DNA from: CAYZJV01 sp964482325
GTDB taxonomy: Bacteria > Spirochaetota > Spirochaetia > Sphaerochaetales > Sphaerochaetaceae
DNA: 64,000 nucleotides
Assembly (NCBI GenBank): GCA_964482325.1
Contig: CAYZXD010000011.1
Coordinates: 1-64,000 of the forward strand
Direction: 5' to 3'
Each line of letters opens with the position of its first letter. Position 1 is the stretch's first letter. The notes beneath the pieces were generated by a model, which ran no database searches, had not been told where the DNA came from, and was given only the letters and a program-made list of their open reading frames with translations. The position numbers and the translations under genes are program-made. Below are positions 26,491 through 35,303 of the stretch, piece by piece.

Positions 26491-27594
26491 ATGGAAGGGC
26501 CAAAATTGATTGTATCATCTTCACCACATCTACATGCGAAGTCTAGTACTGCCTCCATCATGTGGGATGTCTCCATTGCATTGACACCAGCTGCGCTCTG
26601 GGGTGTCTACGTCTTTGGCTTTCGAGCTCTGGCAATTCTCTTAGTCTCTATTGCTTCTGCAGTAGGTATTGAATGGTTGCTCGGTCGCTTGAGTAAAGAG
26701 ACCACGATCGGTGATGGATCAGCATTCCTCACTGGATTATTGATTGGTATGAACATGCCTGCAGATGCAGCGTTTGCGGTACCCATTATTGCCTCAACCT
26801 TTGCCATATTTGTTGTAAAATGGACTTTCGGCGGATTAGGAGCCAACTGGATTAATCCGGCTCTGGCAGGGCGTGTCTTTGTATTCTTTTCCTTCACGGG
26901 GCTGATGAATACCTATCGGATGCCGAGAACCTTATCGGCACCCGATGCAGTCGGGTCAGCGACCATGCTGACTGAAATGAAGCTTGCGGTAAGTGAACTT
27001 TCCTCCCCACAACTCGGCAGTGCGGCAATACTTTCCGATGTCGGTTATCCCTTCACTTCGTTTGCTCAATCGGTAAGTTCGTGGTTCCAGCAGGCCCTCG
27101 GCATTCCACTTTCACCCTATACGGTAGATGCTTTTTTCGGAAATATGGCTGGGTGTATCGGAGAAGTTTCTGCCTTCCTGCTTATTGTGGGAGCAATCTA
27201 TCTGATCGTGAAAAAAGTGATCACCTGGCATACACCACTCTCCTTTATTGTCAGTTTCAGTTTATTGTCCTGGATCTTTGGTGGACTGAGAAACGGCCTG
27301 GGAGTGTTCCAGGGAGATTTTGTACTGCAATTGTTCACCGGTGGTATGATGCTCGGTGCACTTTTCATGGCTACTGATATGGTGACCAGTCCGACTACGA
27401 AAAAAGGCATGGTGGTCTTTGGTACCGGGATCGGCTTTTTTACGTTCATTTTTCGGTTCTTTGGATCCCTTCCCGAAGCTGTTTCTCTTGCGATCATACT
27501 CATGAATATCTTTGTACCCACGATTGATCGATACCTGATGCCAAAACGATTTGGTGAGGTGGTAAAGACACCGAAGAAGGAGGCCCAGGCATGA
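26491..27594 (+). CDS. rnfD: Rnf complex subunit RnfD
   Basis: Polytopic membrane subunit with covalently bound FMN. Many hydrophobic segments, the conserved NWINPALAGRVFV and the FMN-attachment motif GSATML with Thr158. Treponema pallidum RnfD is a known flavinylated protein; attachment needs an ApbE-type flavin transferase, which is not encoded in this window. It abuts rnfC and overlaps rnfG by 4 nt. Confidence 0.95.
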   Translation: MEGPKLIVSSSPHLHAKSSTASIMWDVSIALTPAALWGVYVFGFRALAILLVSIASAVGIEWLLGRLSKETTIGDGSAFLTGLLIGMNMPADAAFAVPIIASTFAIFVVKWTFGGLGANWINPALAGRVFVFFSFTGLMNTYRMPRTLSAPDAVGSATMLTEMKLAVSELSSPQLGSAAILSDVGYPFTSFAQSVSSWFQQALGIPLSPYTVDAFFGNMAGCIGEVSAFLLIVGAIYLIVKKVITWHTPLSFIVSFSLLSWIFGGLRNGLGVFQGDFVLQLFTGGMMLGALFMATDMVTSPTTKKGMVVFGTGIGFFTFIFRFFGSLPEAVSLAIILMNIFVPTIDRYLMPKRFGEVVKTPKKEAQA

Positions 27595-28148
27595 GACAGT
27601 TTACACGAACCGGAATCACCCTTGCACTTATTGCTGCTGTTGCTGCCACGGCCCTCGCGATGATCAACGCAGTTACCGCACCGAAGATTGCAGCGTATGA
27701 GCTGCAGGTGATTCAGCAAGCCCTCACTGAAGTATCCGGGGGGTATACCGTAGGCAGTTCTACTACGCAAACGCAGGACGATGCAGTCATTGAACAGTAC
27801 ACCCTGCTTGATGAAACCGAAAATGTCGCAGGATATATTCTTCAGATCATTGGAAGTGGATATGGCGGAGAAATGACAATCATGGCCAGTTTCACAGTCG
27901 ACGGCGAAGTGATTGATGCACGTCTTCTTGCCAATGCAGAGACTCCCGGATTGGGAAAGAAAGCCGAAGTGCCGAGTTACATGGAAAAATTTATCGGCAC
28001 CGGCGCGAGTACACCCGTTCCGGTGAAAAAAGATATGCTTGATAAATCTGATGCAGACAGTATCAGTGGTTCTACGATCACATTCTCCGGTGTGGCAAAA
28101 TCGATAGCGCTCGGGTCTTCGTATGTAAAACTTCTAGGAGGTGAATGA
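27591..28148 (+). CDS. rnfG: Rnf complex subunit RnfG
   Basis: Membrane-anchored periplasmic flavoprotein of 185 residues. One N-terminal membrane helix (ITLALIAAVAATALAMI) is followed by an FMN-binding domain. The covalent FMN site is SGSTIT with Thr162, a variant of the usual SGATxT. Overlaps of 4 nt with rnfD and rnfE imply coupled translation. Confidence 0.94.
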   Translation: MRQFTRTGITLALIAAVAATALAMINAVTAPKIAAYELQVIQQALTEVSGGYTVGSSTTQTQDDAVIEQYTLLDETENVAGYILQIIGSGYGGEMTIMASFTVDGEVIDARLLANAETPGLGKKAEVPSYMEKFIGTGASTPVPVKKDMLDKSDADSISGSTITFSGVAKSIALGSSYVKLLGGE

Positions 28149-28786
28149 TGACTGGTGAAAAAAAGATGGTTCTTACACGGGGACTATTCAAAGAAAATCC
28201 GGTATTTATCCTCATGCTGGGATTATGTCCGACACTTGGGGTATCTACCCAGGTAATCAATGGATTAGGTATGGGAGCTGCGGTAATTTTTGTACTGCTC
28301 TTTTCCAATATTTTTGTTTCATTGTTAAAAAATATTATCCCCAATAGTGTTCGAATTCCCTCCTATATTGTTATTATCGCAGCTTTTGTTACGATCGTAG
28401 AAATGGTTATGCATGCGTTTCTTCCTTCCATATACAAGGCTTTGGGAATATTCCTCCCGTTGATTGTGGTTAACTGTATCATCCTTGGTCGGGCTGAAGC
28501 TTTTGCCAATAAGAATACCATTGGTGATTCAATTCTGGATGCTCTTGGCATGGGAGTAGGATTTACTTTAGCGGTAACCCTGATTGCCCTTATACGTGAG
28601 GTGTTCGGCAGTGGTACTATTACCTTGATGCCTATCGGCAGTTTTTCGGGAGTTATTCATATTCCGCTTCTGTATACCTATCCGGTGAGAATTTTCTCGC
28701 TCGCCGCAGGAGCTCTGCTTCTTATGGGATATCTGAAGGCATTCTTCTCCTGGTACAGTTCGAGAAAAGGGGGTACCCAGTCATGA
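28145..28786 (+). CDS. rnfE: Rnf complex subunit RnfE
   Basis: Polytopic membrane subunit of 213 residues, homologous to RnfA and NqrD. It has the paired family motifs LGLCPTLGVST and LGIFLPLIVVNCIILGRAEAFA, each with a cysteine thought to hold the intramembrane iron centre. AGGAGGTG precedes the ATG. It overlaps rnfG and rnfA by 4 nt each. Confidence 0.95.
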   Translation: MMTGEKKMVLTRGLFKENPVFILMLGLCPTLGVSTQVINGLGMGAAVIFVLLFSNIFVSLLKNIIPNSVRIPSYIVIIAAFVTIVEMVMHAFLPSIYKALGIFLPLIVVNCIILGRAEAFANKNTIGDSILDALGMGVGFTLAVTLIALIREVFGSGTITLMPIGSFSGVIHIPLLYTYPVRIFSLAAGALLLMGYLKAFFSWYSSRKGGTQS

Positions 28787-29373
28787 CCTACGCAGCAATA
28801 TTTATTACCTATATATTCATCAGCAACTTCATCCTTACGCAATTTCTCGGTCTCTGTCCGTTTATCGGGGTATCGAAAAATAGCGAATCGGCAATCGGCA
28901 TGGGCATGGCGGTTACCTTCGTTATGGGAATTGCTTCAATAATTACCTATCTCGTGTATCATTTCCTGCTGGTGCCGCTCAATCTGACGTATCTCCAGAC
29001 GCTTTCTTTCATCCTGGTGATTGCCTCGTTGGTACAGTTTGTCGAGATGATCATTCAAAAGAATTCTCCTGCATTGTATCAGGCATTGGGAATCTTCCTC
29101 CCGCTAATTACCACAAATTGTGCGGTACTCGGTATCGCCGTGATGAACATCACCGAGGGATATAATCTTATGGAAAGTTTCTCTGCCGGTGTTGCAGCTG
29201 GAATCGGTTTTACGCTGGTGCTGGTATTGATGAGCAATATCCGTGAGCGGATGGAACTGCATCCGGTCCGAAAGGCATTCAAAGGGGTCCCGATCGCTTT
29301 TATTTCTGGAGGATTGATGGCTTTGGCTTTCATGGCTTTCGATAAATCGCTTTTAACTAATCTGCTGGGGTAA
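28783..29373 (+). CDS. rnfA: Rnf complex subunit RnfA
   Basis: Polytopic membrane subunit of 196 residues, the inverted partner of RnfE. Motifs FLGLCPFIGVSKN and LGIFLPLITTNCAVLG contain the conserved cysteines. Six membrane helices are expected. It overlaps rnfE by 4 nt and is followed 6 nt later by rnfB. Confidence 0.95.
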   Translation: MTYAAIFITYIFISNFILTQFLGLCPFIGVSKNSESAIGMGMAVTFVMGIASIITYLVYHFLLVPLNLTYLQTLSFILVIASLVQFVEMIIQKNSPALYQALGIFLPLITTNCAVLGIAVMNITEGYNLMESFSAGVAAGIGFTLVLVLMSNIRERMELHPVRKAFKGVPIAFISGGLMALAFMAFDKSLLTNLLG

Positions 29374-29379
29374 TTGTCT

Positions 29380-30177
29380 ATGAATATTCTGTATGCTTTT
29401 CTCATAATCGCTTCGCTTGGCCTCTTATTGGGAATGGGGCTTGCCGTCGCTGCAAAGAAGTTTGCAGTGAAAAAGAACGAACTAGCCGAAGAGATCCTTA
29501 CCGTTTTACCCGGTGCCAACTGTGGAGCTTGTGGATATCCCGGATGTAGCGGATATGCCGATGCCCTATCCACCGGGAAAGCCCAAAATGGATTATGTTC
29601 CCCCGGAGGAGCTAAAACCACCGCTCTCGTAGCAAAACTACTCGGTGTCGAGGCAGATGAAACACAGGAACGTATGGTGGCTTTCGTCCATTGTCGGGGA
29701 AATCATGAGTTGACACAGCGAGACTTCCAATATGAAGGTATTGAAGAGTGTTCTGCCGCCCATATGCTGTTTCAAGGGGATAATTCCTGTAAATATGGGT
29801 GTCTTCATCTCGGATCCTGTATGCAAGTCTGTCCCACCGAAGCTATCAGCCGTGATGAAAAAGGAAACATGATGGTAAATCCTGATCTGTGTATCGGCTG
29901 CAAAAAGTGTACGCTAGTATGCCCCACGAAAGTGATCCGGATGATCCCCGCACGCGGTTCACATGCGATCGCCTGTAACAGTCACGATAAAGGGGCTGTG
30001 GTAAGAAAGATTTGTGAAGTTGGCTGTATTGCCTGTAAAATCTGCGAAAAGAAATTTCCCGAATCTGGATGTACCGTTATCGATTTCCTTTCAGAAATTG
30101 ATTATAGCAAAGAAATGACACAAATTGCCGATGCAGCAGCTGCGTGTCCGACGAAGTGTATCGTTGAAGCAAGGTAA
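29380..30177 (+). CDS. rnfB: Rnf complex subunit RnfB
   Basis: Ferredoxin-interacting iron-sulfur subunit. An N-terminal membrane anchor precedes LPGANCGACGYPGCSGYADA, a DUF-type 4Fe-4S domain, then ferredoxin-like clusters GSCMQVCPTEAI and CIGCKKCTLVCP. A further Cys-rich segment, CEVGCIACKICEKK, lies near the end. The start at 29380 is preferred (GGGG 9 nt upstream) over a TTG at 29374. It lies 3 nt before the GH57-like gene. Confidence 0.95.
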   Translation: MNILYAFLIIASLGLLLGMGLAVAAKKFAVKKNELAEEILTVLPGANCGACGYPGCSGYADALSTGKAQNGLCSPGGAKTTALVAKLLGVEADETQERMVAFVHCRGNHELTQRDFQYEGIEECSAAHMLFQGDNSCKYGCLHLGSCMQVCPTEAISRDEKGNMMVNPDLCIGCKKCTLVCPTKVIRMIPARGSHAIACNSHDKGAVVRKICEVGCIACKICEKKFPESGCTVIDFLSEIDYSKEMTQIADAAAACPTKCIVEAR

Positions 30178-30180
30178 ACT

Positions 30181-32142
30181 ATGCCCGTGATTGTGGGAGC
30201 CTACAGTCAGCTATCACCGGGAACACCTCTGGTCATGCTCGAACGAGCTTTGACTGAGGTGTATAAACCGGTGCTTACCTATCTGTACAAACATCCAGAT
30301 GTTCACCTGCATCTCTATCTTCCCATGACGGTCATGGAGTGGTTTGAGCAGAACCATCCCGAAATGAATATGCTCATCGCCGATCTGGTGAAAAAGGATC
30401 AGGTGGAATTGCTTACCGGTGCGAGTCAGCAACAAGTGCTGCATGTACTGCCCGGCAAGGATCGTTCAGGGCAGTTGGAACATACCACTACGTTTATCAG
30501 AAAACGGTTTTCCCGTCGGGCTCGGACTGCCTGGTGTTACAATCAGGTCTGGAATCCCTCCCTGGTTTCCACCATGGCGCTTGGAATGCTTGACCGGCTG
30601 ATTATCTCGTCATTCGACCGATTGCATGATGTGCAGGTGGCAACCAGTGCCTTTGTCATGCAGGATCTGGGGAAGACCCTCGAGGTATATCCTTCGGATG
30701 ACCGGTTTGACAAGCTTATTACCGATTTGAGTACCAACAGGATATCACTGAGAGAATTTGCCGAACAGCTGCAGCACATCACTTTTGATCCAGGGGATTC
30801 CTACCACACGGTGATGATCAATCTTGACCGGTTGCTGCAAGCCTCTGCGGTGCAGCCGGGTAATCCCTCCGTTGTTGACCTCTTTGTTCTCCTGTTGGAA
30901 CGGGTGCTTACCGCCGATACTCGAGAAACAATCCTGCTCAGCTCTCTTCCAAGCAGAATTATGCATGACCGGGGCTACCTAAACGGTGGATGGTACGGTC
31001 GGGATACCACCTTGGTTGATATCAGTTCGTTCAATGACATGTTTCATAAATACGAAGAACTGAACCATCTCTATGGGCGATGGTTGTATCTGGTAGATCT
31101 TGCCCGTCTGTACCGAAAAAACAAGGACACGAAAAAACGGGTCGAGGGACTACTCATGAAAGCAGGATCCGGAGGTGCTTTTGTTTTGGATTCCAGCGGA
31201 GGCTGTTATCGAAGTGGATACCGAAAGCATGTATATCGGTATCTGAATGAAGCTGAACGGCTGTTAGGTCAGGGAGAAGAGGTCCCCTATCCACGTGAGC
31301 TCGATATTGATTTCGATGGCAAGCCTGAACTGGTCTGGATGGGAAAAAATATCGGGGCCGTAGTTGATTCCAAAGGGGGAACGCTTGATGAGATCAATTA
31401 CCTTCCCACCGGTTGGAACTATGGTGATACGTTCACTGGATATGCAACAGAAGCGGAAAGGCTTTCGTTTCCCGCATTGCAAGATGGTTCCTTTCAACGC
31501 TCGTTTAACGATATGTTTCTCCCTCATGGCGCAACCGTTGAGCACTTTGCGAAAACACTGACCAAACAGGCATATGATGCCGGTCAGGACGATTATCTCG
31601 TGACTGTCTCGGATAAAAATCGGAATGAGATCACGACATCGTGTCAGTTTTCACAGCTTCCTTTTGGATTAGGCGATCTGGAATTGACCAAAGAATACCG
31701 GTTTCGTACCCATACGATTGTCGTGGAATTCACCTTGACCAATCAGGGGAAGCATCGCTCACGGGGGCTTTTCGGTAGTGAGCTGAACCTCTCACTTGGG
31801 ATGAAGGATGAAGAGGTTGGCATGTACACGGTGGAAAAGAGTCGGAATCGAAATCTGGCCAGTGGCAGATTAGTCGCTCCCAACCTGAAAAATGTGCGTA
31901 TTCCCGATGCGTTGAACCGGACACTTCTTTCATTTGCCTCCGATATCCGATTCACATTGCATAAAGAAGATTTTTCCGTAAAATTAGAGACGGTGATGGG
32001 ATTGGAAATTCTCTATGAATATACCCAAGTGCTTCCCCTCTGGGATTTCGATCTTGCACCGAGGGAATCAATGCAGTGGACTGTAGGATTTCGTATTGAA
32101 CGACGGGCCCGCACGAAAAAAACACAGAAGGAGTCGTTATGA
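30181..32142 (+). CDS. GH57-like (4-alpha-glucanotransferase/DUF1925-DUF1926) protein, catalytic residues lost
   Basis: A 653-residue protein that aligns end to end with archaeal GH57 4-alpha-glucanotransferases as I recall them, for example EVYKPVLTYLYKHPDVHLH and VMEWFEQNHPEMNMLIADL. The substrate-site HQP near the N-terminus reads SQL (residues 9-11). The block holding the catalytic Glu (TERVWQPEL in Thermococcus) reads YNQVWNPSL, with Asn121 at the nucleophile position. The HDDGEKFG block of the acid/base Asp is not recognisable, and CNDAYWHG is replaced by SGGAFVLD. The C-terminal beta-sandwich remains. It is probably a non-enzymatic relative. Treponema has a similar gene beside rnf, as I recall. 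It overlaps prfB by 4 nt. Confidence 0.85.
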   Translation: MPVIVGAYSQLSPGTPLVMLERALTEVYKPVLTYLYKHPDVHLHLYLPMTVMEWFEQNHPEMNMLIADLVKKDQVELLTGASQQQVLHVLPGKDRSGQLEHTTTFIRKRFSRRARTAWCYNQVWNPSLVSTMALGMLDRLIISSFDRLHDVQVATSAFVMQDLGKTLEVYPSDDRFDKLITDLSTNRISLREFAEQLQHITFDPGDSYHTVMINLDRLLQASAVQPGNPSVVDLFVLLLERVLTADTRETILLSSLPSRIMHDRGYLNGGWYGRDTTLVDISSFNDMFHKYEELNHLYGRWLYLVDLARLYRKNKDTKKRVEGLLMKAGSGGAFVLDSSGGCYRSGYRKHVYRYLNEAERLLGQGEEVPYPRELDIDFDGKPELVWMGKNIGAVVDSKGGTLDEINYLPTGWNYGDTFTGYATEAERLSFPALQDGSFQRSFNDMFLPHGATVEHFAKTLTKQAYDAGQDDYLVTVSDKNRNEITTSCQFSQLPFGLGDLELTKEYRFRTHTIVVEFTLTNQGKHRSRGLFGSELNLSLGMKDEEVGMYTVEKSRNRNLASGRLVAPNLKNVRIPDALNRTLLSFASDIRFTLHKEDFSVKLETVMGLEILYEYTQVLPLWDFDLAPRESMQWTVGFRIERRARTKKTQKESL

Positions 32143-33237
32143 CCATTCAGAATCAGCAATTATTTGAAACTATCAAAGAAGAAGCCTACGATGTATGGAG
32201 GCGTCTTTGACCCTGAAGCCTTACAGAAACAGATAAGTGAATTGGAACAGGAGTCTCTTGCTCCCGATTTCTGGAACGATAAAAGCAGAGCCGAACAACT
32301 ATTTTCCCAACTTACTGATATCAGAAATACCTACGAGCCGTGGAAGGAACTGATTCAGTCGATTGATGATGTCTCTGAACTGCTGGAATTGTATGCAGAT
32401 GAGGATGATCCTTCAATAGCTGAAGAGGTGGACCAGCAAATTGCCCAAATCGAACAACGGTATCATCCCCTGCGATTGCAGACATTGCTTTCCGGCAAGT
32501 ACGATAAGAATGATTGTTTTCTTTCGGTTCATGCCGGAGCCGGGGGCACTGAAGCCTGTGATTGGGCGCAGATGCTGATGCGGATGTACATGCGTTGGTG
32601 TGAACGCAATGGTTTTAAAGTCACGATAGTTGATCTTCTTGAAGCAGAGGGTGGGGTAAAATCGGTGACGATGCAGGTCTCGGGAGCATACGCCTATGGG
32701 TATCTGCAGGGTGAGGCGGGAGTACACCGTCTGGTGAGAATATCACCATTTGATTCGAATAAACGACGCCATACCTCATTCACCTCGGTGTATGCTTCCC
32801 CTGTAATAGAAGATGATCTTGAAGTCACCATCGATCCATCCGAGCTTCGTGTCGACACCTATCGGGCCGGGGGTGCCGGCGGTCAGCATGTCAATAAGAC
32901 TGATTCAGCGGTACGTATCACCCATTTGGAAACTGGAATTGTGGTAGCGTGTCAGAATGAACGATCACAACATATGAATCGTGCCCTGGCCATGAAAATA
33001 CTCACGAGCCGCCTGTATGAATACTATCGGCAGGAACGGGAGAAAGAGCATGCGCAGTTCGCCACCGAAAAGAAAGAGATCAGTTGGGGGAATCAGATTA
33101 GATCCTACGTATTTCAGCCCTATACCATGGTGAAAGATCATAGGACAAACGAACAAATTGGAAATATTCAGGGCGTGATGGATGGAGATATTTCTCAGTT
33201 GATCGAAGCATATCTGAAATGGCATTCCGAGGGGTAA
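32139..33237 (+). CDS. prfB: Peptide chain release factor 2, expressed by +1 frameshift
   Basis: Terminates at UGA and UAA. Translation starts at ATG 32139 (MTIQNQQLFETIKEEAYDV) and reaches CTT-TGA-C at 32205-32211. A +1 shift skips T32208 and continues as DPEALQKQ, giving about 365 residues, the normal RF2 length. The codon-recognition SPF (ISPFDSNKRR) and the catalytic GGQ (AGGAGGQHVNKTDS) are present. The start overlaps the GH57-like stop as ATGA. A later TTG at 32164 opens the second frame but has no initiation site, so the frameshifted product is the real one. Confidence 0.96.
32197..32211 (+). promoter_or_regulatory. prfB programmed +1 frameshift site
   Basis: GGAGG (32197-32201), a 3-nt gap and CTTTGAC (32205-32211). 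This is the classic RF2 arrangement: an internal Shine-Dalgarno at fixed distance, slippery CTT and an in-frame TGA. Low RF2 favours the shift, so the factor controls its own synthesis. Confidence 0.93.
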
Positions 33238-33240
33238 TAC

Positions 33241-34434
33241 ATGCGGCGATGGCTCGTAGTTATGGCAATCAGTCTGATTGGCACCGCACTTTTCTCTGCA
33301 GCTTCTGAGCAGACGTTACGCATTGGTATCATAACTGACCGGATACCCGAGCCTAAACAGTTATCGCGCTCCTTGAACGCTGTGGTTGATCCCCGCCAGT
33401 TCTCCGATATCATACAACAGCGATATGCGCGTATGAATCCGGATGCTGAGGCCGATGATTTTTCTCTTGCCGATTCAGCTGAAATCGTGAGCCTTGATCT
33501 CGATCCATCGCTCATCGAGGCGCTGGTAGCCAGAGATTCGGTAGTAGCCGATTATGTTATGCGCAGTGAAAATCTGGATATCACATTGGTCTTGGTACAG
33601 GAACCGTTTCACTCCCTCTCCCGTGTCCGTGTAGTGTCCTTTCAATCTGATGGACAGATCACCACGCTTTTTAGTGAAGTTATGGTACCGAAAGAGGTTC
33701 CTGAACAGCTGAATCAGATGCTTATTGCGATTGTGAATAGTTTCAATGAAAATCGTCTGGGAGCTATCACGATCACAAACACTATTGCGGGTCTCCAGCT
33801 GTTTCTTGATGGAAATCAGATCGATCACCGTGATCCGCTGATGTTCCTCTCTCCCGGTACGTATCAACTCACCGCATCGGCACAGGGAATGCAATTTTCA
33901 TCTCAGACGATAATCGTCCGTGAAGGTGAAATCATTCCCGTTACGTTGTCTTTTGAACAGGAAAAGCCAAACCCGATGCTCATTACCACTACTTCTGCGG
34001 CAAGTAGTATCTCTATAAACGGTGAAGGGATGCAATCGGTTCCGTTTGTACTTACTGATACCTCCCCACCCGTTGTCATCACGGCAATTGAACCGAGATT
34101 CCGGCCGACCGGAATACATCTGATTGATCATCAGGAAGAAATTCTGTTATCGCTGGAACCCGTGTGGTATACCGTGGAGCATACGGCGATCCGAGAACAA
34201 CGGAAAGTATATGCATCGCTGGGGAGAACTTTGCTAGCAGGAGCGCTCGCGATTCTGTTCGATACGTTATCACGGTCGGTGGCAGGGCCTCGTGATCTTT
34301 GGCAGCCCATGGTACTTGCTGCCGGCGGAGCTGCAGCAGTCTCCTTCACCGATACTGCCTTCAGATTATTTGCATATTACCAGAAAACGCAGTATAGTTC
34401 ACGATACTGGAATAATGAGGTTACATTGCTATGA
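33241..34434 (+). CDS. Exported PEGA-domain protein, unknown function
   Basis: A 397-residue protein with an N-terminal signal sequence (WLVVMAISLIGTALFSAAS). The middle has two PEGA-like beta domains, for example AGLQLFLDGNQIDHRDPLMFLSPGTY and SSISINGEGMQSVPFVL. The C-terminal part has two hydrophobic segments (TLLAGALAILFDTL and PMVLAAGGAAAVSF), so it may be membrane bound facing the periplasm. PEGA domains are common in spirochaete envelope proteins. It is preceded by GAGGGG, 3 nt after prfB, and overlaps ftsY by 4 nt. Confidence 0.78.
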   Translation: MRRWLVVMAISLIGTALFSAASEQTLRIGIITDRIPEPKQLSRSLNAVVDPRQFSDIIQQRYARMNPDAEADDFSLADSAEIVSLDLDPSLIEALVARDSVVADYVMRSENLDITLVLVQEPFHSLSRVRVVSFQSDGQITTLFSEVMVPKEVPEQLNQMLIAIVNSFNENRLGAITITNTIAGLQLFLDGNQIDHRDPLMFLSPGTYQLTASAQGMQFSSQTIIVREGEIIPVTLSFEQEKPNPMLITTTSAASSISINGEGMQSVPFVLTDTSPPVVITAIEPRFRPTGIHLIDHQEEILLSLEPVWYTVEHTAIREQRKVYASLGRTLLAGALAILFDTLSRSVAGPRDLWQPMVLAAGGAAAVSFTDTAFRLFAYYQKTQYSSRYWNNEVTLL

Positions 34435-35303
34435 AGAAAAGTTTTGGCGCACGTCTCAAGGCGCTTTTCGGAATAAAAACATTTGATGAGTCCTTTTTCG
34501 AAGAACTGGAAGATATGCTGATTGAGGGAGATCTTGGAGCAAAAACAGCTATGGAAGTCTCGGATGCAGTTCGCAAACTGGCAAAATCAGAAAAACGGAC
34601 GGAATCCCGTGATCTGCAGCTGCTGATGAAACAGTTACTCTCACAGAAGATCACCGCAGCTGTTCCTGATCTGTGTCCCGATGAAACAAATCTTTTTCTC
34701 ATCCTCGGAGTGAATGGGGTGGGGAAGACAACGACCATAGCCAAGTTGGCAAATTGGTACCAGAAACAGGGGAAATCAGTAGTTCTTGCAGCTGGAGATA
34801 CTTTCCGTGCTGCTGCTATTGATCAACTGGAACTGCATGCACAGCGTACCGGATGTCGGATTATCAAGCAGCGTCATGGTGCCGATCCCGGTGCGGTCAT
34901 GTATGATGCACTCGATAGTGCCAGATCAAAACAGGATGATCTTGTCCTTGCCGACACTGCGGGAAGAATGCACAATAAAGAAAATCTCCTGAGAGAGCTG
35001 CAAAAAGTCGATAAAGTGATCCGTTCACGGATTGCTGACCAACAGTGCTATAAACGATTGCTGGTGATCGATGCGACTACCGGGCAAAATGGGTTGAGTC
35101 AGGCACAGCTGTTTCATCAGGCAATCGGACTTGATGGATTGATTCTTACCAAATACGACTCTGCCGCTAAAGGGGGAGCACTCATCCAGATCGGACAGAC
35201 ACTCGGTATCCCGATAGCGTTTGTGGGCGTTGGAGAACGCTATGAAGATATACGACCATTCTCAGTAGACGAATTCCTTGATGCATTGGTGGGTATTGCC
35301 TGA
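34431..35303 (+). CDS. ftsY: Signal recognition particle receptor FtsY
   Basis: Membrane-side GTPase that receives Ffh-ribosome complexes. NG domains only: helical N domain (FFEELEDMLIEGDLGAKT), then GVNGVGKTTTIAKLA, DTFRAAAIDQL, ADTAGRMHNKENLL and TKYDSAAKGGALI. At 290 residues there is no acidic A domain; membrane contact would rely on the short basic N-terminal helix MKKSFGARLKALFG. It is placed just upstream of lipoprotein-export genes. Confidence 0.96.
   Translation: MKKSFGARLKALFGIKTFDESFFEELEDMLIEGDLGAKTAMEVSDAVRKLAKSEKRTESRDLQLLMKQLLSQKITAAVPDLCPDETNLFLILGVNGVGKTTTIAKLANWYQKQGKSVVLAAGDTFRAAAIDQLELHAQRTGCRIIKQRHGADPGAVMYDALDSARSKQDDLVLADTAGRMHNKENLLRELQKVDKVIRSRIADQQCYKRLLVIDATTGQNGLSQAQLFHQAIGLDGLILTKYDSAAKGGALIQIGQTLGIPIAFVGVGERYEDIRPFSVDEFLDALVGIA

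Noticed and set aside
32208..32210. In-frame TGA in prfB as a selenocysteine codon or a disabling mutation
   Set aside because: Its context is the conserved RF2 autoregulatory frameshift, not a SECIS element or a pseudogene.
32164..33237. prfB starting at a TTG in the second frame
   Set aside because: It has no Shine-Dalgarno, lacks the normal RF2 N-terminus, and the upstream ATG with the CTTTGAC shift site explains the gene fully.
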